Shown piece by piece: positions 1 through 4,902 of a stretch of 7,349 nucleotides of DNA. Made by a program: the position numbers and the translations under genes. Numbering within the stretch: position 1 is the first letter of the stretch; every line of letters begins with the position of its first letter. Below the pieces are notes generated by a model. The model saw only the letters and a program-made list of their open reading frames with translations, was not told where the DNA came from and did not search any database. This DNA comes from Cyanobacteriota bacterium (lineage in GTDB: Bacteria; Cyanobacteriota; Cyanobacteriia; SKYG9), in the NCBI GenBank assembly GCA_025054735.1, contig JANWZG010000183.1, positions 1 through 7,349 of the forward strand, given 5' to 3'.

Positions 1-754
1 CTTTCATCACGGTTGACGTAATGCCAACCGCTCGGCGCTGAGGAATAATAATACCCTGGACACCCAAAGCCTCTCCAGTGCGAATGATGGCTCCTAGATT
101 ATGGGGATCAGTAATACCGTCTGCTACCAATAGCACAGGACTAGTTGAGGCAGCCTTAGCTTGGGTGATTAAATCATCTAGCTCTAAGTATTCATAGGGG
201 GAAATTTGGGCTGCGATTCCTTGATGATTAGCGCCATGGGTTAGGTAGTCCAAACGCTGTGGCTCTACCTCTTGGATCACAGCACCACCACTCTTTGCTT
301 GATTGAGCAGCCCGTGAAATCGAGGGTCATAGCGCAAACGGGGAGTCACCCAAATACGGTTCAAGGCTTGTTGTGCTTCTAGAGCTGCTAACACTGGATG
401 TCGTCCATAGATTAAGTCAGTGCGATCGGGATCATCTCCTTCAGTAGGCAAGTTTTTGTTGGGCTGCTCATCTGTTTGGCGATGATTAGAACGTTGAGTA
501 GCCGTTGCTAGGGAATCGTGCTGACTATGGGGTAGGTATCGTTCACTAAACCTAGGCTTGTCCGATCGAGCGTACTCACCATCAGCATTGGCATGGTGTG
601 ACTTTAGCCTTGGTTTACGAGTCTTGGGCGTAATGGCTGGAGATAGGGATGGTGCCAATCTTAACTGTCCTGAACCTTGTCGTTTAACACGAGGCTTTGA
701 GGAGCCATGGGGAGCCGTTCTTCCTAGTTTTGGTTTTGGTCGATGTTCAGACAT
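1..754 (-). CDS. rlmB: 23S rRNA (guanosine-2'-O-)-methyltransferase RlmB, SPOUT/TrmH family (3' end off window)
   Basis: The reading frame runs leftward from ATG at 754 off the left edge, giving 251 codons without a stop. Residues 1-112 are basic, polar and low in complexity (rich in K, R, S, P, Q), so probably disordered. A substrate-binding domain of L30e-like type starts at about 113 with LIYGRHPVLAALEA. The SPOUT catalytic domain begins near 207 and shows motif 1, ADGITDPHNLGAIIRTGEALG-like (key D, DP, N, G, RT), at 211-231. Motifs 2 and 3, which form the SAM-binding knot, lie beyond the edge. The family transfers a methyl group from SAM to the 2'-O of a 23S rRNA guanosine (G2251 in E. 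coli). The start is fixed by AGGAGG just upstream. It lies 183 bp downstream of mrnC on the same strand, a pairing also known in Firmicutes. RlmB is the best call; another TrmH-type rRNA 2'-O-methyltransferase is the alternative. Confidence 0.93.
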   Translation of the reverse strand, partial: MSEHRPKPKLGRTAPHGSSKPRVKRQGSGQLRLAPSLSPAITPKTRKPRLKSHHANADGEYARSDKPRFSERYLPHSQHDSLATATQRSNHRQTDEQPNKNLPTEGDDPDRTDLIYGRHPVLAALEAQQALNRIWVTPRLRYDPRFHGLLNQAKSGGAVIQEVEPQRLDYLTHGANHQGIAAQISPYEYLELDDLITQAKAASTSPVLLVADGITDPHNLGAIIRTGEALGVQGIIIPQRRAVGITSTVMK

Positions 755-764
755 AGCTCCTCCT
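755..764 (-). promoter_or_regulatory. Strong ribosome binding site of rlmB
   Basis: Read on the minus strand, AGGAGGAGCT directly precedes the ATG at 754. This is the best Shine-Dalgarno match in the window and fixes the rlmB start, including its long basic N-terminal extension. The AGGAGG core ends 4 nt before the ATG, which is slightly close but workable. Confidence 0.75.
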
Positions 765-805
765 AATGAGATGCACAAAATTACTTCAATGAGAAACGGG
801 TATGG

Positions 806-835
806 AATGCGCTAAAGACTAATGCGCTAAAGACT
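806..835. repeat. Perfect 15-bp tandem duplication in the mrnC-rlmB gap
   Basis: The unit AATGCGCTAAAGACT occurs at 806-820 and again, without a mismatch, at 821-835. It sits about 50 bp upstream of the rlmB start on the minus strand, so it would lie in the rlmB leader if mrnC and rlmB are co-transcribed. Exact tandem copies with no spacer suggest recent replication slippage. Confidence 0.9.
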
Positions 836-847
836 ATAGACTACACA

Positions 848-891
848 CGTCACTATTCACAGGTTATAGCGTCACTGTTCACAGGTTATAG
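848..891. repeat. 22-bp tandem duplication with one mismatch
   Basis: Two adjacent 22-bp copies lie at 848-869 and 870-891. Both begin CGTCACT and end TTCACAGGTTATAG, and they differ only at 855 (A) versus 877 (G). A degenerate fragment, CAGTTATAG, follows at 903-911. Read on the minus strand each unit begins CTATAAC, so each copy offers a -10-like hexamer, but no suitable -35 lies at the right distance. It is a different unit from the 15-bp duplication 12 bp away. Confidence 0.9.
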
Positions 892-937
892 ATATTACCT
901 GGCAGTTATAGATGCTGAACGGAGTACACAACTTCAA

Positions 938-1468
938 TCAATATTGTCCAAAATCAAGGTGCTGCATTAACTGTGCCAGCCGTTGGGGGTTCGTTAGGTA
1001 GAGATAGCCAATTAGCGTCTCTAGGCTGCTAGCTTGTTGATAAATATCGGCACTAACACGCTTAGGCTTGCTAACGACAGCATTACGACCACGTTTTAAC
1101 AAGTCATGCTCATCTTCTGTCAGTAAGGGTAACAAACATAATAGGTGGTTAGCTTGTTGTTCAGCACGAACTTGAGCAACAACCTGCTGGTGATAAAGTT
1201 GAGATCGCTTTGGTGGCAACACATAATAAGTCCGAACATAGAGTTCGTAGACAGCATCCCCTAAGTATGCCAGTGCAGATGCAGGTAGCAATGGCACGTG
1301 GCTAGAAAGAAAAGCTCGAAGGCTATTGTCAACCGATATAGACTTTAAGATAGATGCTGCTATGCCATTAGGAGGACAATTCAAGTCCCAGCCTGAACCG
1401 TCAGGGCAACCTGTAGAGTTCATGTTAGAACTGCTGCTTGGCGTGTCCACGTCTGACCCCCATCGCAC
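938..1468 (-). CDS. mrnC: Mini-ribonuclease III (RNase III catalytic domain without dsRNA-binding domain)
   Basis: The predicted protein has 176 residues. From about 60 on it is a complete Mini-III fold. ALAYLGDAVYELYVR (66-79) carries the acidic metal ligands D71 and E75. KRGRNA (125-130) is the conserved basic patch, and the second catalytic helix ASSLETLIGYLYL (146-158) supplies E150. There is no dsRNA-binding domain. In B. subtilis the family trims the 3' end of 23S rRNA precursors, which fits rlmB lying next downstream. The frame opens with GTG at 1468, preceded by the purine-rich GAGAGGGGG at about 6 nt. The first 45-50 residues (S, N, G, P, D and two C) are not part of the fold, and most family members I know lack them. 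ATG at 1423 (residue 16) is an alternative start but has no Shine-Dalgarno. The upstream gap to the STAS gene is 48 bp. Confidence 0.92.
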   Translation of the reverse strand: MRWGSDVDTPSSSSNMNSTGCPDGSGWDLNCPPNGIAASILKSISVDNSLRAFLSSHVPLLPASALAYLGDAVYELYVRTYYVLPPKRSQLYHQQVVAQVRAEQQANHLLCLLPLLTEDEHDLLKRGRNAVVSKPKRVSADIYQQASSLETLIGYLYLTNPQRLAQLMQHLDFGQY

Positions 1469-1516
1469 GATCGGCCCCCTCTCAGGATTTTGAGTTAATA
1501 ACGAACCTACAGTACC

Positions 1517-1903
1517 CTAAGCAGCGGAGACATTTTCTAGAGCCTTCTCCACTGTTGGCTGTAGAGACAGGAATTTTTCCAAGCGTACTAACTTAACCGT
1601 CTGGGTAACACGAGGGTTTGTAACAATTTGCAAGCTTCCAGCAACTTCTTGCACTTTCTTGGCAAGCTGCACCAACGCTCCCAAACCAGAGCTATCAACA
1701 AAATCAATATGGGAGAGATCCAGAATAATGTTTGTAGGTCCCTCCTCAACATACTTTGTTAGCACTTTGCGAAATGTAGGTTCAGAGAAAGCATCCAACA
1801 AGCCAGTCAGGTGAAAAAGCTGACAGGTGTCCCTAACCTCTCGAGTGCCTCTCAGGCTAACAGTAAGGGTAAGTGGCTCAGGAATAACGCCCTCCTCAAT
1901 CAA
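1517..1903 (-). CDS. STAS-domain protein, anti-sigma factor antagonist type
   Basis: The 128-residue frame is a single STAS domain of the SpoIIAA/RsbV type. LTGLLDAFSEPTFRKVL (32-48) forms the first beta-alpha unit. LDLSHIDFVDSSGLGALVQL (61-80) carries the diagnostic D70-S71-S72-G73 turn, where the first serine is the usual target of an anti-sigma kinase. The rest, through TQTVKLVRLEKFLSL (100-114), completes the domain. Such proteins act in the cytoplasm as partner switches: the unphosphorylated form binds and sequesters a kinase or anti-sigma factor. No kinase or PP2C phosphatase gene is adjacent, so the partner is unknown. Cyanobacteria lack SigB/SigF in the Bacillus sense, so the output may not be a sigma factor. 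The frame begins at TTG 1903 without a Shine-Dalgarno. GAGGAGG inside the frame points to a start near 1885, so the first six residues may not be translated. A good promoter lies just upstream, and mrnC follows after 48 bp. Confidence 0.9.
   Translation of the reverse strand: MIEEGVIPEPLTLTVSLRGTREVRDTCQLFHLTGLLDAFSEPTFRKVLTKYVEEGPTNIILDLSHIDFVDSSGLGALVQLAKKVQEVAGSLQIVTNPRVTQTVKLVRLEKFLSLQPTVEKALENVSAA
1883..1897 (-). promoter_or_regulatory. Shine-Dalgarno inside the STAS frame, possible AUU start
   Basis: On the minus strand GAGGAGG occupies 1897-1891. Five bases later (GCGTT) comes ATT at 1885-1883, in frame with the STAS domain. There is no ATG, GTG or TTG in frame between this site and the conserved domain, and an in-frame TGA blocks extension well upstream of the TTG at 1903. 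Either TTG 1903 is used without a Shine-Dalgarno, or AUU is the start, as in E. coli infC. The protein loses only six residues in the second case. Confidence 0.45.
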
Positions 1904-1936
1904 ACAATAATAATGCTTACACTGAATCGAAGTTCA

Positions 1937-1965
1937 AGTATACACTGTGAAATTTCAATTGACAA
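1937..1965 (-). promoter_or_regulatory. Sigma-70 type promoter for the STAS-mrnC-rlmB unit
   Basis: On the minus strand TTGTCA (1965-1960, 5 of 6 to consensus) is followed by exactly 17 bp and TATACT (1942-1937, 5 of 6 to consensus). It begins six bases after the carA stop codon. Transcription would start near 1930, giving a leader of roughly 25-45 nt before the STAS start. This implies that the STAS, mrnC and rlmB genes can be expressed independently of carA. It is the best promoter match seen in the window; no activity data are available. Confidence 0.6.
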
Positions 1966-1970
1966 ATTCA

Positions 1971-3128
1971 TTAAGATTTCTGTTTGTGCTCCCGCATCAT
2001 ACGGACAAATTTTTCAAACAGGTAGTCTGCATCATGGGGGCCTGGGCTTGCTTCTGGATGATACTGCACAGAGAAAAAAGGAAGGGTCTTGTGTTGAAGT
2101 CCGGCTACTGTGCGATCGTTGAGATTAAAATGAGTGATCTCAATGTCTGCTGGATTGAGGGAGTCGGCTGCAATCGCAAAGCCATGATTCTGACTGGTAA
2201 TTTCTACCCGACGCTGCAAACCGCAGGGCTGATTTAGCCCACGATGACCAAATTTAAGCTTAAAGGTTTCTGCTCCTAGAGATAAACCTAAAATTTGATG
2301 CCCCATGCAGATTCCAAAGGTAGGCGTTTTACTCTCCAACAGTGCTCGTACAGTCTGAATGCCTTCCGTCACAGCAGCAGGGTCACCAGGGCCATTGGAG
2401 AGAAAAATGCCATCTGGGTTGTAAGCAAGAATCTCATCAGGGGGAGTGTGGGCAGGGACAACGATAATGCGGCATCCGTAGCTAGCAAGCCGACGGAGAA
2501 TATTGCGCTTTATTCCAAAGTCGATGGCCACCACTGTATACTCGGCTGCCTCTGAAGTCGCTTCGCTGCTACTAGCTCTAAATTCCCAGGGAGCGATCGT
2601 TGCGTCACACCATTCATAGGGCTGTTGTGTAGTAACTTGCCGCACCAAGTTCAAACCCGCCATACTAGGAGTTTCTCGCAACTGCTCCAATAGCTCGGCT
2701 GGGTCAGTGATAGTCGTAGATATAGCGCCATTCATAGCACCTACTGATCGTAGCTTTCGAGTTAGGGCACGGGTATCGATCCCATAGATGCCTGGAATGT
2801 TGTGTTGCCTCAAGTAACTTGGCAGCGATTGAGTCGATCGCCAACTACTAGGTTGGTCAGTAATGTTACGAGCTATAACACCGAGTACCTGGGGGCGGTC
2901 TGACTCCTCGTCCTCTGGGTTAACACCAGTGTTGCCCAGCTCTGGATAGGTGAACGTGACAATCTGACCACAATAGCTTGGATCCGTTAAAACCTCCTGA
3001 TACCCAGTCAGACCAGTGTTAAAGACTACCTCCCCTGCAACCGTACCAGACGCACCAAATGACCACCCTTGATAATAGGTGCCATCAACGAGTACAAGCA
3101 AAGCAGGGTTAGCAGCAGTCAATGGCAT
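1971..3128 (-). CDS. carA: Carbamoyl-phosphate synthase small (glutaminase) subunit
   Basis: This 385-residue protein is full length for the family. The N-terminal CarA domain (about 8-150) shows GEVVFNTGLTGYQEVLTDPSY (32-52) and GIYGIDTRALTRKLR (113-127). A variable linker (about 181-196, rich in S, E and A) leads to a class I glutamine amidotransferase domain. There FLSNGPGDP (242-250) and FGICMGHQILGL (271-282) carry the nucleophile C274, and VQYHPEA (354-360) supplies H357 and E359, so the catalytic triad is intact. CarA hydrolyses glutamine and channels ammonia to CarB, which makes carbamoyl phosphate for pyrimidine and arginine synthesis in the cytoplasm. carB is not in the window, so the two subunits are encoded apart, as is common in cyanobacteria. 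The start is ATG at 3128, without a clear Shine-Dalgarno. It lies 57 bp after the DUF2949 gene with a hairpin between them, and 67 bp before the STAS gene. Confidence 0.97.
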   Translation of the reverse strand: MPLTAANPALLVLVDGTYYQGWSFGASGTVAGEVVFNTGLTGYQEVLTDPSYCGQIVTFTYPELGNTGVNPEDEESDRPQVLGVIARNITDQPSSWRSTQSLPSYLRQHNIPGIYGIDTRALTRKLRSVGAMNGAISTTITDPAELLEQLRETPSMAGLNLVRQVTTQQPYEWCDATIAPWEFRASSSEATSEAAEYTVVAIDFGIKRNILRRLASYGCRIIVVPAHTPPDEILAYNPDGIFLSNGPGDPAAVTEGIQTVRALLESKTPTFGICMGHQILGLSLGAETFKLKFGHRGLNQPCGLQRRVEITSQNHGFAIAADSLNPADIEITHFNLNDRTVAGLQHKTLPFFSVQYHPEASPGPHDADYLFEKFVRMMREHKQKS

Positions 3129-3148
3129 AAGCGAATCTACAGCGATAT

Positions 3149-3180
3149 TGTTACCTGATTTAGCTTATCAGATAGTAACA
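3149..3180 (-). promoter_or_regulatory. Intercistronic hairpin upstream of carA
   Basis: TGTTAC-CTGAT (3149-3159) pairs with ATCAG (3167-3171) and GTAACA (3175-3180). The result is an 11-bp stem with a 3-nt bulge and a 7-nt loop in the 57-bp gap between the DUF2949 gene and carA. It is not followed by a U-tract on the minus strand, so it is not a standard terminator. RNA processing, stability or attenuation are possible roles. Confidence 0.5.
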
Positions 3181-3185
3181 GACGA

Positions 3186-3380
3186 CTAGCTCGCAGAAGT
3201 AGTGCAACTAAACATCCAATCAAAAATTTGATCAAGTTGGTTGAGATTCACCAATCCATACTGCCAGAGAACCATAGGTAGATTAATGGGTTCATCACAG
3301 TGGTCAAGCGCTAAGCGAATCTCATCCGTAGGCAACTTTAGCTCATTCTCTAGAAAACTAACCAGCTTATAGGTGTTCAT
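3186..3380 (-). CDS. DUF2949-family small cyanobacterial protein, function unknown
   Basis: From ATG at 3380 the protein has 64 residues. It shows the block LPMVLWQYGLVNLNQLDQIFDWM (34-56), which I recognise as the hallmark of the DUF2949 family of roughly 60-70 residue cyanobacterial proteins. The N-terminal half (TYKLVSFLENELKLPTDEIR, 3-22) looks like an amphipathic helix pair. There is no signal peptide, membrane segment or catalytic motif, so a soluble helical protein is expected. The frame extends upstream to a TTG at 3419 (77 residues), but there a GGAG directly abuts the codon, and the extra 13 residues fall outside the family block, so ATG 3380 is preferred. The Shine-Dalgarno at this ATG is weak. 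It is the first gene of the leftward block and probably co-transcribed with carA; no link to pyrimidine metabolism is known. Confidence 0.8.
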   Translation of the reverse strand: MNTYKLVSFLENELKLPTDEIRLALDHCDEPINLPMVLWQYGLVNLNQLDQIFDWMFSCTTSAS

Positions 3381-3433
3381 AGACTCTAATTCAGGAGAAA
3401 TCTTTGTACATAGATGCAACTCCGAGGGCTAAC

Positions 3434-3463
3434 TGTATAAACAGCTGTATACATTGCGGTCAT
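3434..3463 (-). promoter_or_regulatory. Weak candidate promoter for DUF2949-carA
   Basis: On the minus strand ATGACC (3463-3458, 4 of 6 to TTGACA) is followed by 18 bp and TATACA (3439-3434, 4 of 6 to TATAAT). The -10 lies about 54 bp before the ATG at 3380. A second TATACA copy just upstream makes the exact choice uncertain. Confidence 0.25.
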
Positions 3464-3507
3464 GTGAGCAAACATGTAGCTGCAGGTACATATCACTGCT
3501 GCCCTTA

Positions 3508-3540
3508 CTCCTCTTCTAAGTTTAGGAGGAGGGGCTGGGG
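3508..3540 (+). other. Hairpin with adjoining G-rich run
   Basis: CTCCTC (3508-3513) and CTA (3516-3518) pair with TAG (3523-3525) and GAGGAG (3526-3531). This gives a 9-bp stem with a 2-nt bulge (TT) and a 4-nt loop. The 3' arm runs into GGAGGAGGGGCTGGGG, a series of four or more G runs that could form a two-tetrad quadruplex. There is no T-tract, so it is not a terminator in either direction. Confidence 0.5.
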
Positions 3541-3691
3541 GACGAGGGCCTGCCAAGGTGACATACTCTCCATAGTTGCTGTAATCTACATCGTCGAAAT
3601 CGACTTAACCAATACACCAATCAACATAGCTTAGTATCCCGTTTTTCCAAGGCTATATACGTGACAACACGATGGGCTGACTGGTGATAGT

Positions 3692-3711
3692 AGTCACAAT
3701 AATATGTGACT
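3692..3711. promoter_or_regulatory. Perfect 7-bp inverted repeat, candidate operator upstream of the glycosylase gene
   Basis: AGTCACA (3692-3698) and TGTGACT (3705-3711) are exact reverse complements around the 6-bp spacer ATAATA. The site is about 120 bp upstream of the glycosylase ATG. The arm and spacer geometry suits a dimeric helix-turn-helix regulator, but the half-sites face the opposite way to a CRP site (TGTGA-N6-TCACA), and it does not match a cyanobacterial LexA box. Confidence 0.35.
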
Positions 3712-3829
3712 TGTGTCATTCTAGAATGTCGTGATTCTCCAACAAAACCTCAGGGAATTTCTGACTGAGAGATTACAATCAACTCAACTGGAGTCTTTGT
3801 TTACTAATCAATAGTTCAATCGATCGTGC

Positions 3830-4531
3830 ATGACTAGTAACCAGCAAATTGATCTATTTACCCTAGCCGATGTCGTGCAGCCGCCATCAGCATCTGCCGT
3901 TGACCCTGATCAGATTCCGACAAGCGCCAATGTGCCTATCCTTCCTGGTACTTACCAAACCATGGAGCAGATTCAAGTTCATTGCAACCAGTGCCAGCGC
4001 TGTGTCTTAGGGGAAACCCGAACCAATGCAGTCATTGGTCGAGGGAATGTTCATGCCCCCATCATGGTAGTTGGGGAAGGGCCAGGGCAACATGAAGACG
4101 AAACTGGCCTGCCATTCGTGGGGAAAGCGGGACAATTACTAGACAAAATTTTGGCCTCGGTCAACCTGACAGAGGAAGACGTTTATATTTGCAATATTGT
4201 GAAGTGTCGTCCGCCCGGCAACCGCGACCCGGAGCCATCAGAAGTTGAAGCCTGTAAAGGCTATTTGCTAGAGCAAATTCGGATTGTGAACCCCAAAATT
4301 ATTTTGCTGAGTGGTAAACAGGCCATGCTAGCTCTTCTGGGAATTAAGCAAGGGATTACTAAAGTGCGGGGGCAATGGGTAGAACGAGACAATCGTCTTT
4401 ACATGCCTATTTTTCACCCTGCCTATTTATTGCGTAACCAGTCCCGAGAGAAGGGAAGTCCTAAATGGCTGATGTGGCAAGATATTCAGGCTGTGCGCGC
4501 AAAGCTGGACGAATTAGCTAGTGCAGATTGA
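3830..4531 (+). CDS. Family 4 (Fe-S cluster) uracil-DNA glycosylase
   Basis: This 233-residue protein removes uracil from DNA as the first step of base excision repair. The four cluster ligands of the family are visible: C55 and C58 in CQRCVLGETR, C126 in VKCRPPGNR, and C142 in EVEAC. Motif A, GEGPGQHEDETGLPFVGKAG (82-101), forms the catalytic and uracil-binding loop. Motif B, HPAYLLR (196-202), is the minor-groove loop with the conserved histidine. An extra cysteine, C52, precedes the first ligand pair. Residues 1-42 are a polar N-terminal extension outside the core, as in other cyanobacterial members. The start is ATG at 3830; there is no Shine-Dalgarno within reach and no better in-frame alternative. 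The gene stands alone, divergent from the carA block and 371 bp before dnaK. Family 4 is a firmer call than the related family 5 because of the motif A sequence. Confidence 0.95.
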   Translation: MTSNQQIDLFTLADVVQPPSASAVDPDQIPTSANVPILPGTYQTMEQIQVHCNQCQRCVLGETRTNAVIGRGNVHAPIMVVGEGPGQHEDETGLPFVGKAGQLLDKILASVNLTEEDVYICNIVKCRPPGNRDPEPSEVEACKGYLLEQIRIVNPKIILLSGKQAMLALLGIKQGITKVRGQWVERDNRLYMPIFHPAYLLRNQSREKGSPKWLMWQDIQAVRAKLDELASAD

Positions 4532-4681
4532 TAGGCGGCAACTACACCCTGATGCTTACGGTTCACGCGACTCTACTGATTGGCAGTGTGACCGTTACAG
4601 TAAATATCAGGCATTGGTTATGGGCTAAAGCCACGCTCATGGTGCTCATTGGGTCTAAGCTTTGGTTTAACCCCTAGATGC

Positions 4682-4697
4682 TGACCATCAATGGTCA
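4682..4697. repeat. Perfect inverted repeat upstream of dnaK
   Basis: TGACCAT (4682-4688) and ATGGTCA (4691-4697) are exact reverse complements separated by CA. The 2-nt spacer makes a stable RNA hairpin less likely than a DNA site for a dimeric protein. It lies about 40 bp upstream of the candidate dnaK -35 and has no following T-tract. Confidence 0.4.
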
Positions 4698-4737
4698 CGC
4701 AACCCCCCCAACTAAAGGTTCGGTAAATACACCTTCA

Positions 4738-4765
4738 TGGACTGAACTAGCACGCTCAGTATAGT
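4738..4765 (+). promoter_or_regulatory. Candidate dnaK promoter
   Basis: TGGACT (4738-4743, 4 of 6 to TTGACA) is followed by 16 bp and TATAGT (4760-4765, 5 of 6 to TATAAT). Transcription would begin near 4772, giving a leader of about 130 nt before the dnaK ATG. The sequence looks like a housekeeping promoter, not a dedicated heat-shock element. Other starts in the gap cannot be excluded. Confidence 0.35.
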
Positions 4766-4819
4766 AACAGCAATAGTTTACAACTCTCTCCTGGGCTATG
4801 CTGTCGGGCGTAGAGCCTT

Positions 4820-4831
4820 GAGTAATTACTC
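4820..4831. promoter_or_regulatory. 12-bp perfect palindrome in the dnaK leader
   Basis: GAGTAATTACTC equals its own reverse complement. It lies 71 bp before the dnaK ATG and downstream of the candidate promoter, a position where a bound repressor could block transcription. It does not match CIRCE (TTAGCACTC-N9-GAGTGCTAA), the known HrcA operator. Confidence 0.35.
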
Positions 4832-4891
4832 CCTTGGTTGAGGTTTGGCTGGTTCAGTGCTAACCGTTTGTCTGTTAAGTAGAGTGGAGCC

Positions 4892-4895
4892 GGAG
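4892..4895 (+). promoter_or_regulatory. Ribosome binding site of dnaK
   Basis: GGAG lies 7 nt before the ATG at 4903. This fixes the dnaK start, which also matches the conserved N-terminus of the family. Confidence 0.7.
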
Positions 4896-4902
4896 TATTC
4901 CT

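Larger units (their letters stand above)
3381..3829. other. Divergent intergenic region between DUF2949-carA and the glycosylase gene
   Basis: About 450 bp separate two divergent genes and hold no convincing coding sequence. The part near 3430-3465 carries a weak leftward promoter match. At 3508-3540 is a hairpin merging into a G-rich run. At 3692-3711 is a perfect inverted repeat. A weak rightward promoter match, TTAGTA-N17-TATATA (3631-3659), could serve the glycosylase gene and would give a leader of about 165 nt. No tRNA or insertion-sequence remnant was recognised. Confidence 0.7.
4532..4902. other. Gap between the glycosylase gene and dnaK
   Basis: These 371 bp hold regulatory-looking sequence rather than a convincing gene. 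Just after the glycosylase stop, ACGGT-CAC (4558-4566, one bulged T) can pair with GTGACCGT (4588-4595). That gives a hairpin with a 21-nt loop and no T-tract. A 41-codon open frame (4552-4677) spans this hairpin and is doubtful. Further on are an inverted repeat at 4682-4697, a run of seven C at about 4703-4709, a candidate promoter at 4738-4765 and a palindrome at 4820-4831, followed by the dnaK ribosome binding site. No CIRCE element was found. Confidence 0.7.

Noticed and set aside
558..815. Plus-strand 85-codon frame
   Set aside because: It lies opposite the RlmB N-terminal coding region, which has a strong Shine-Dalgarno and continues into a recognised fold.
1811..2237. Overlapping plus-strand frames of 103 and 96 codons
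   Set aside because: They lie antisense to the STAS and carA genes, overlap each other, and show no protein family features.
3404..3634. Plus-strand 76-codon frame with several C and H residues (CIHCGHV, YHCCP), zinc-ribbon-like at first sight
   Set aside because: It lacks a Shine-Dalgarno, contains the hairpin and G-rich run, and overlaps the leftward promoter region. The cysteine spacing does not fit a known zinc ribbon. Chance is the best explanation.
4750..4865. Possible CIRCE (HrcA operator) upstream of dnaK, from CTAGCACGCTC at about 4748-4758 and CAGTGCTAA at about 4855-4863
   Set aside because: The half-sites are imperfect and about 100 bp apart, whereas CIRCE has a 9-bp spacer.
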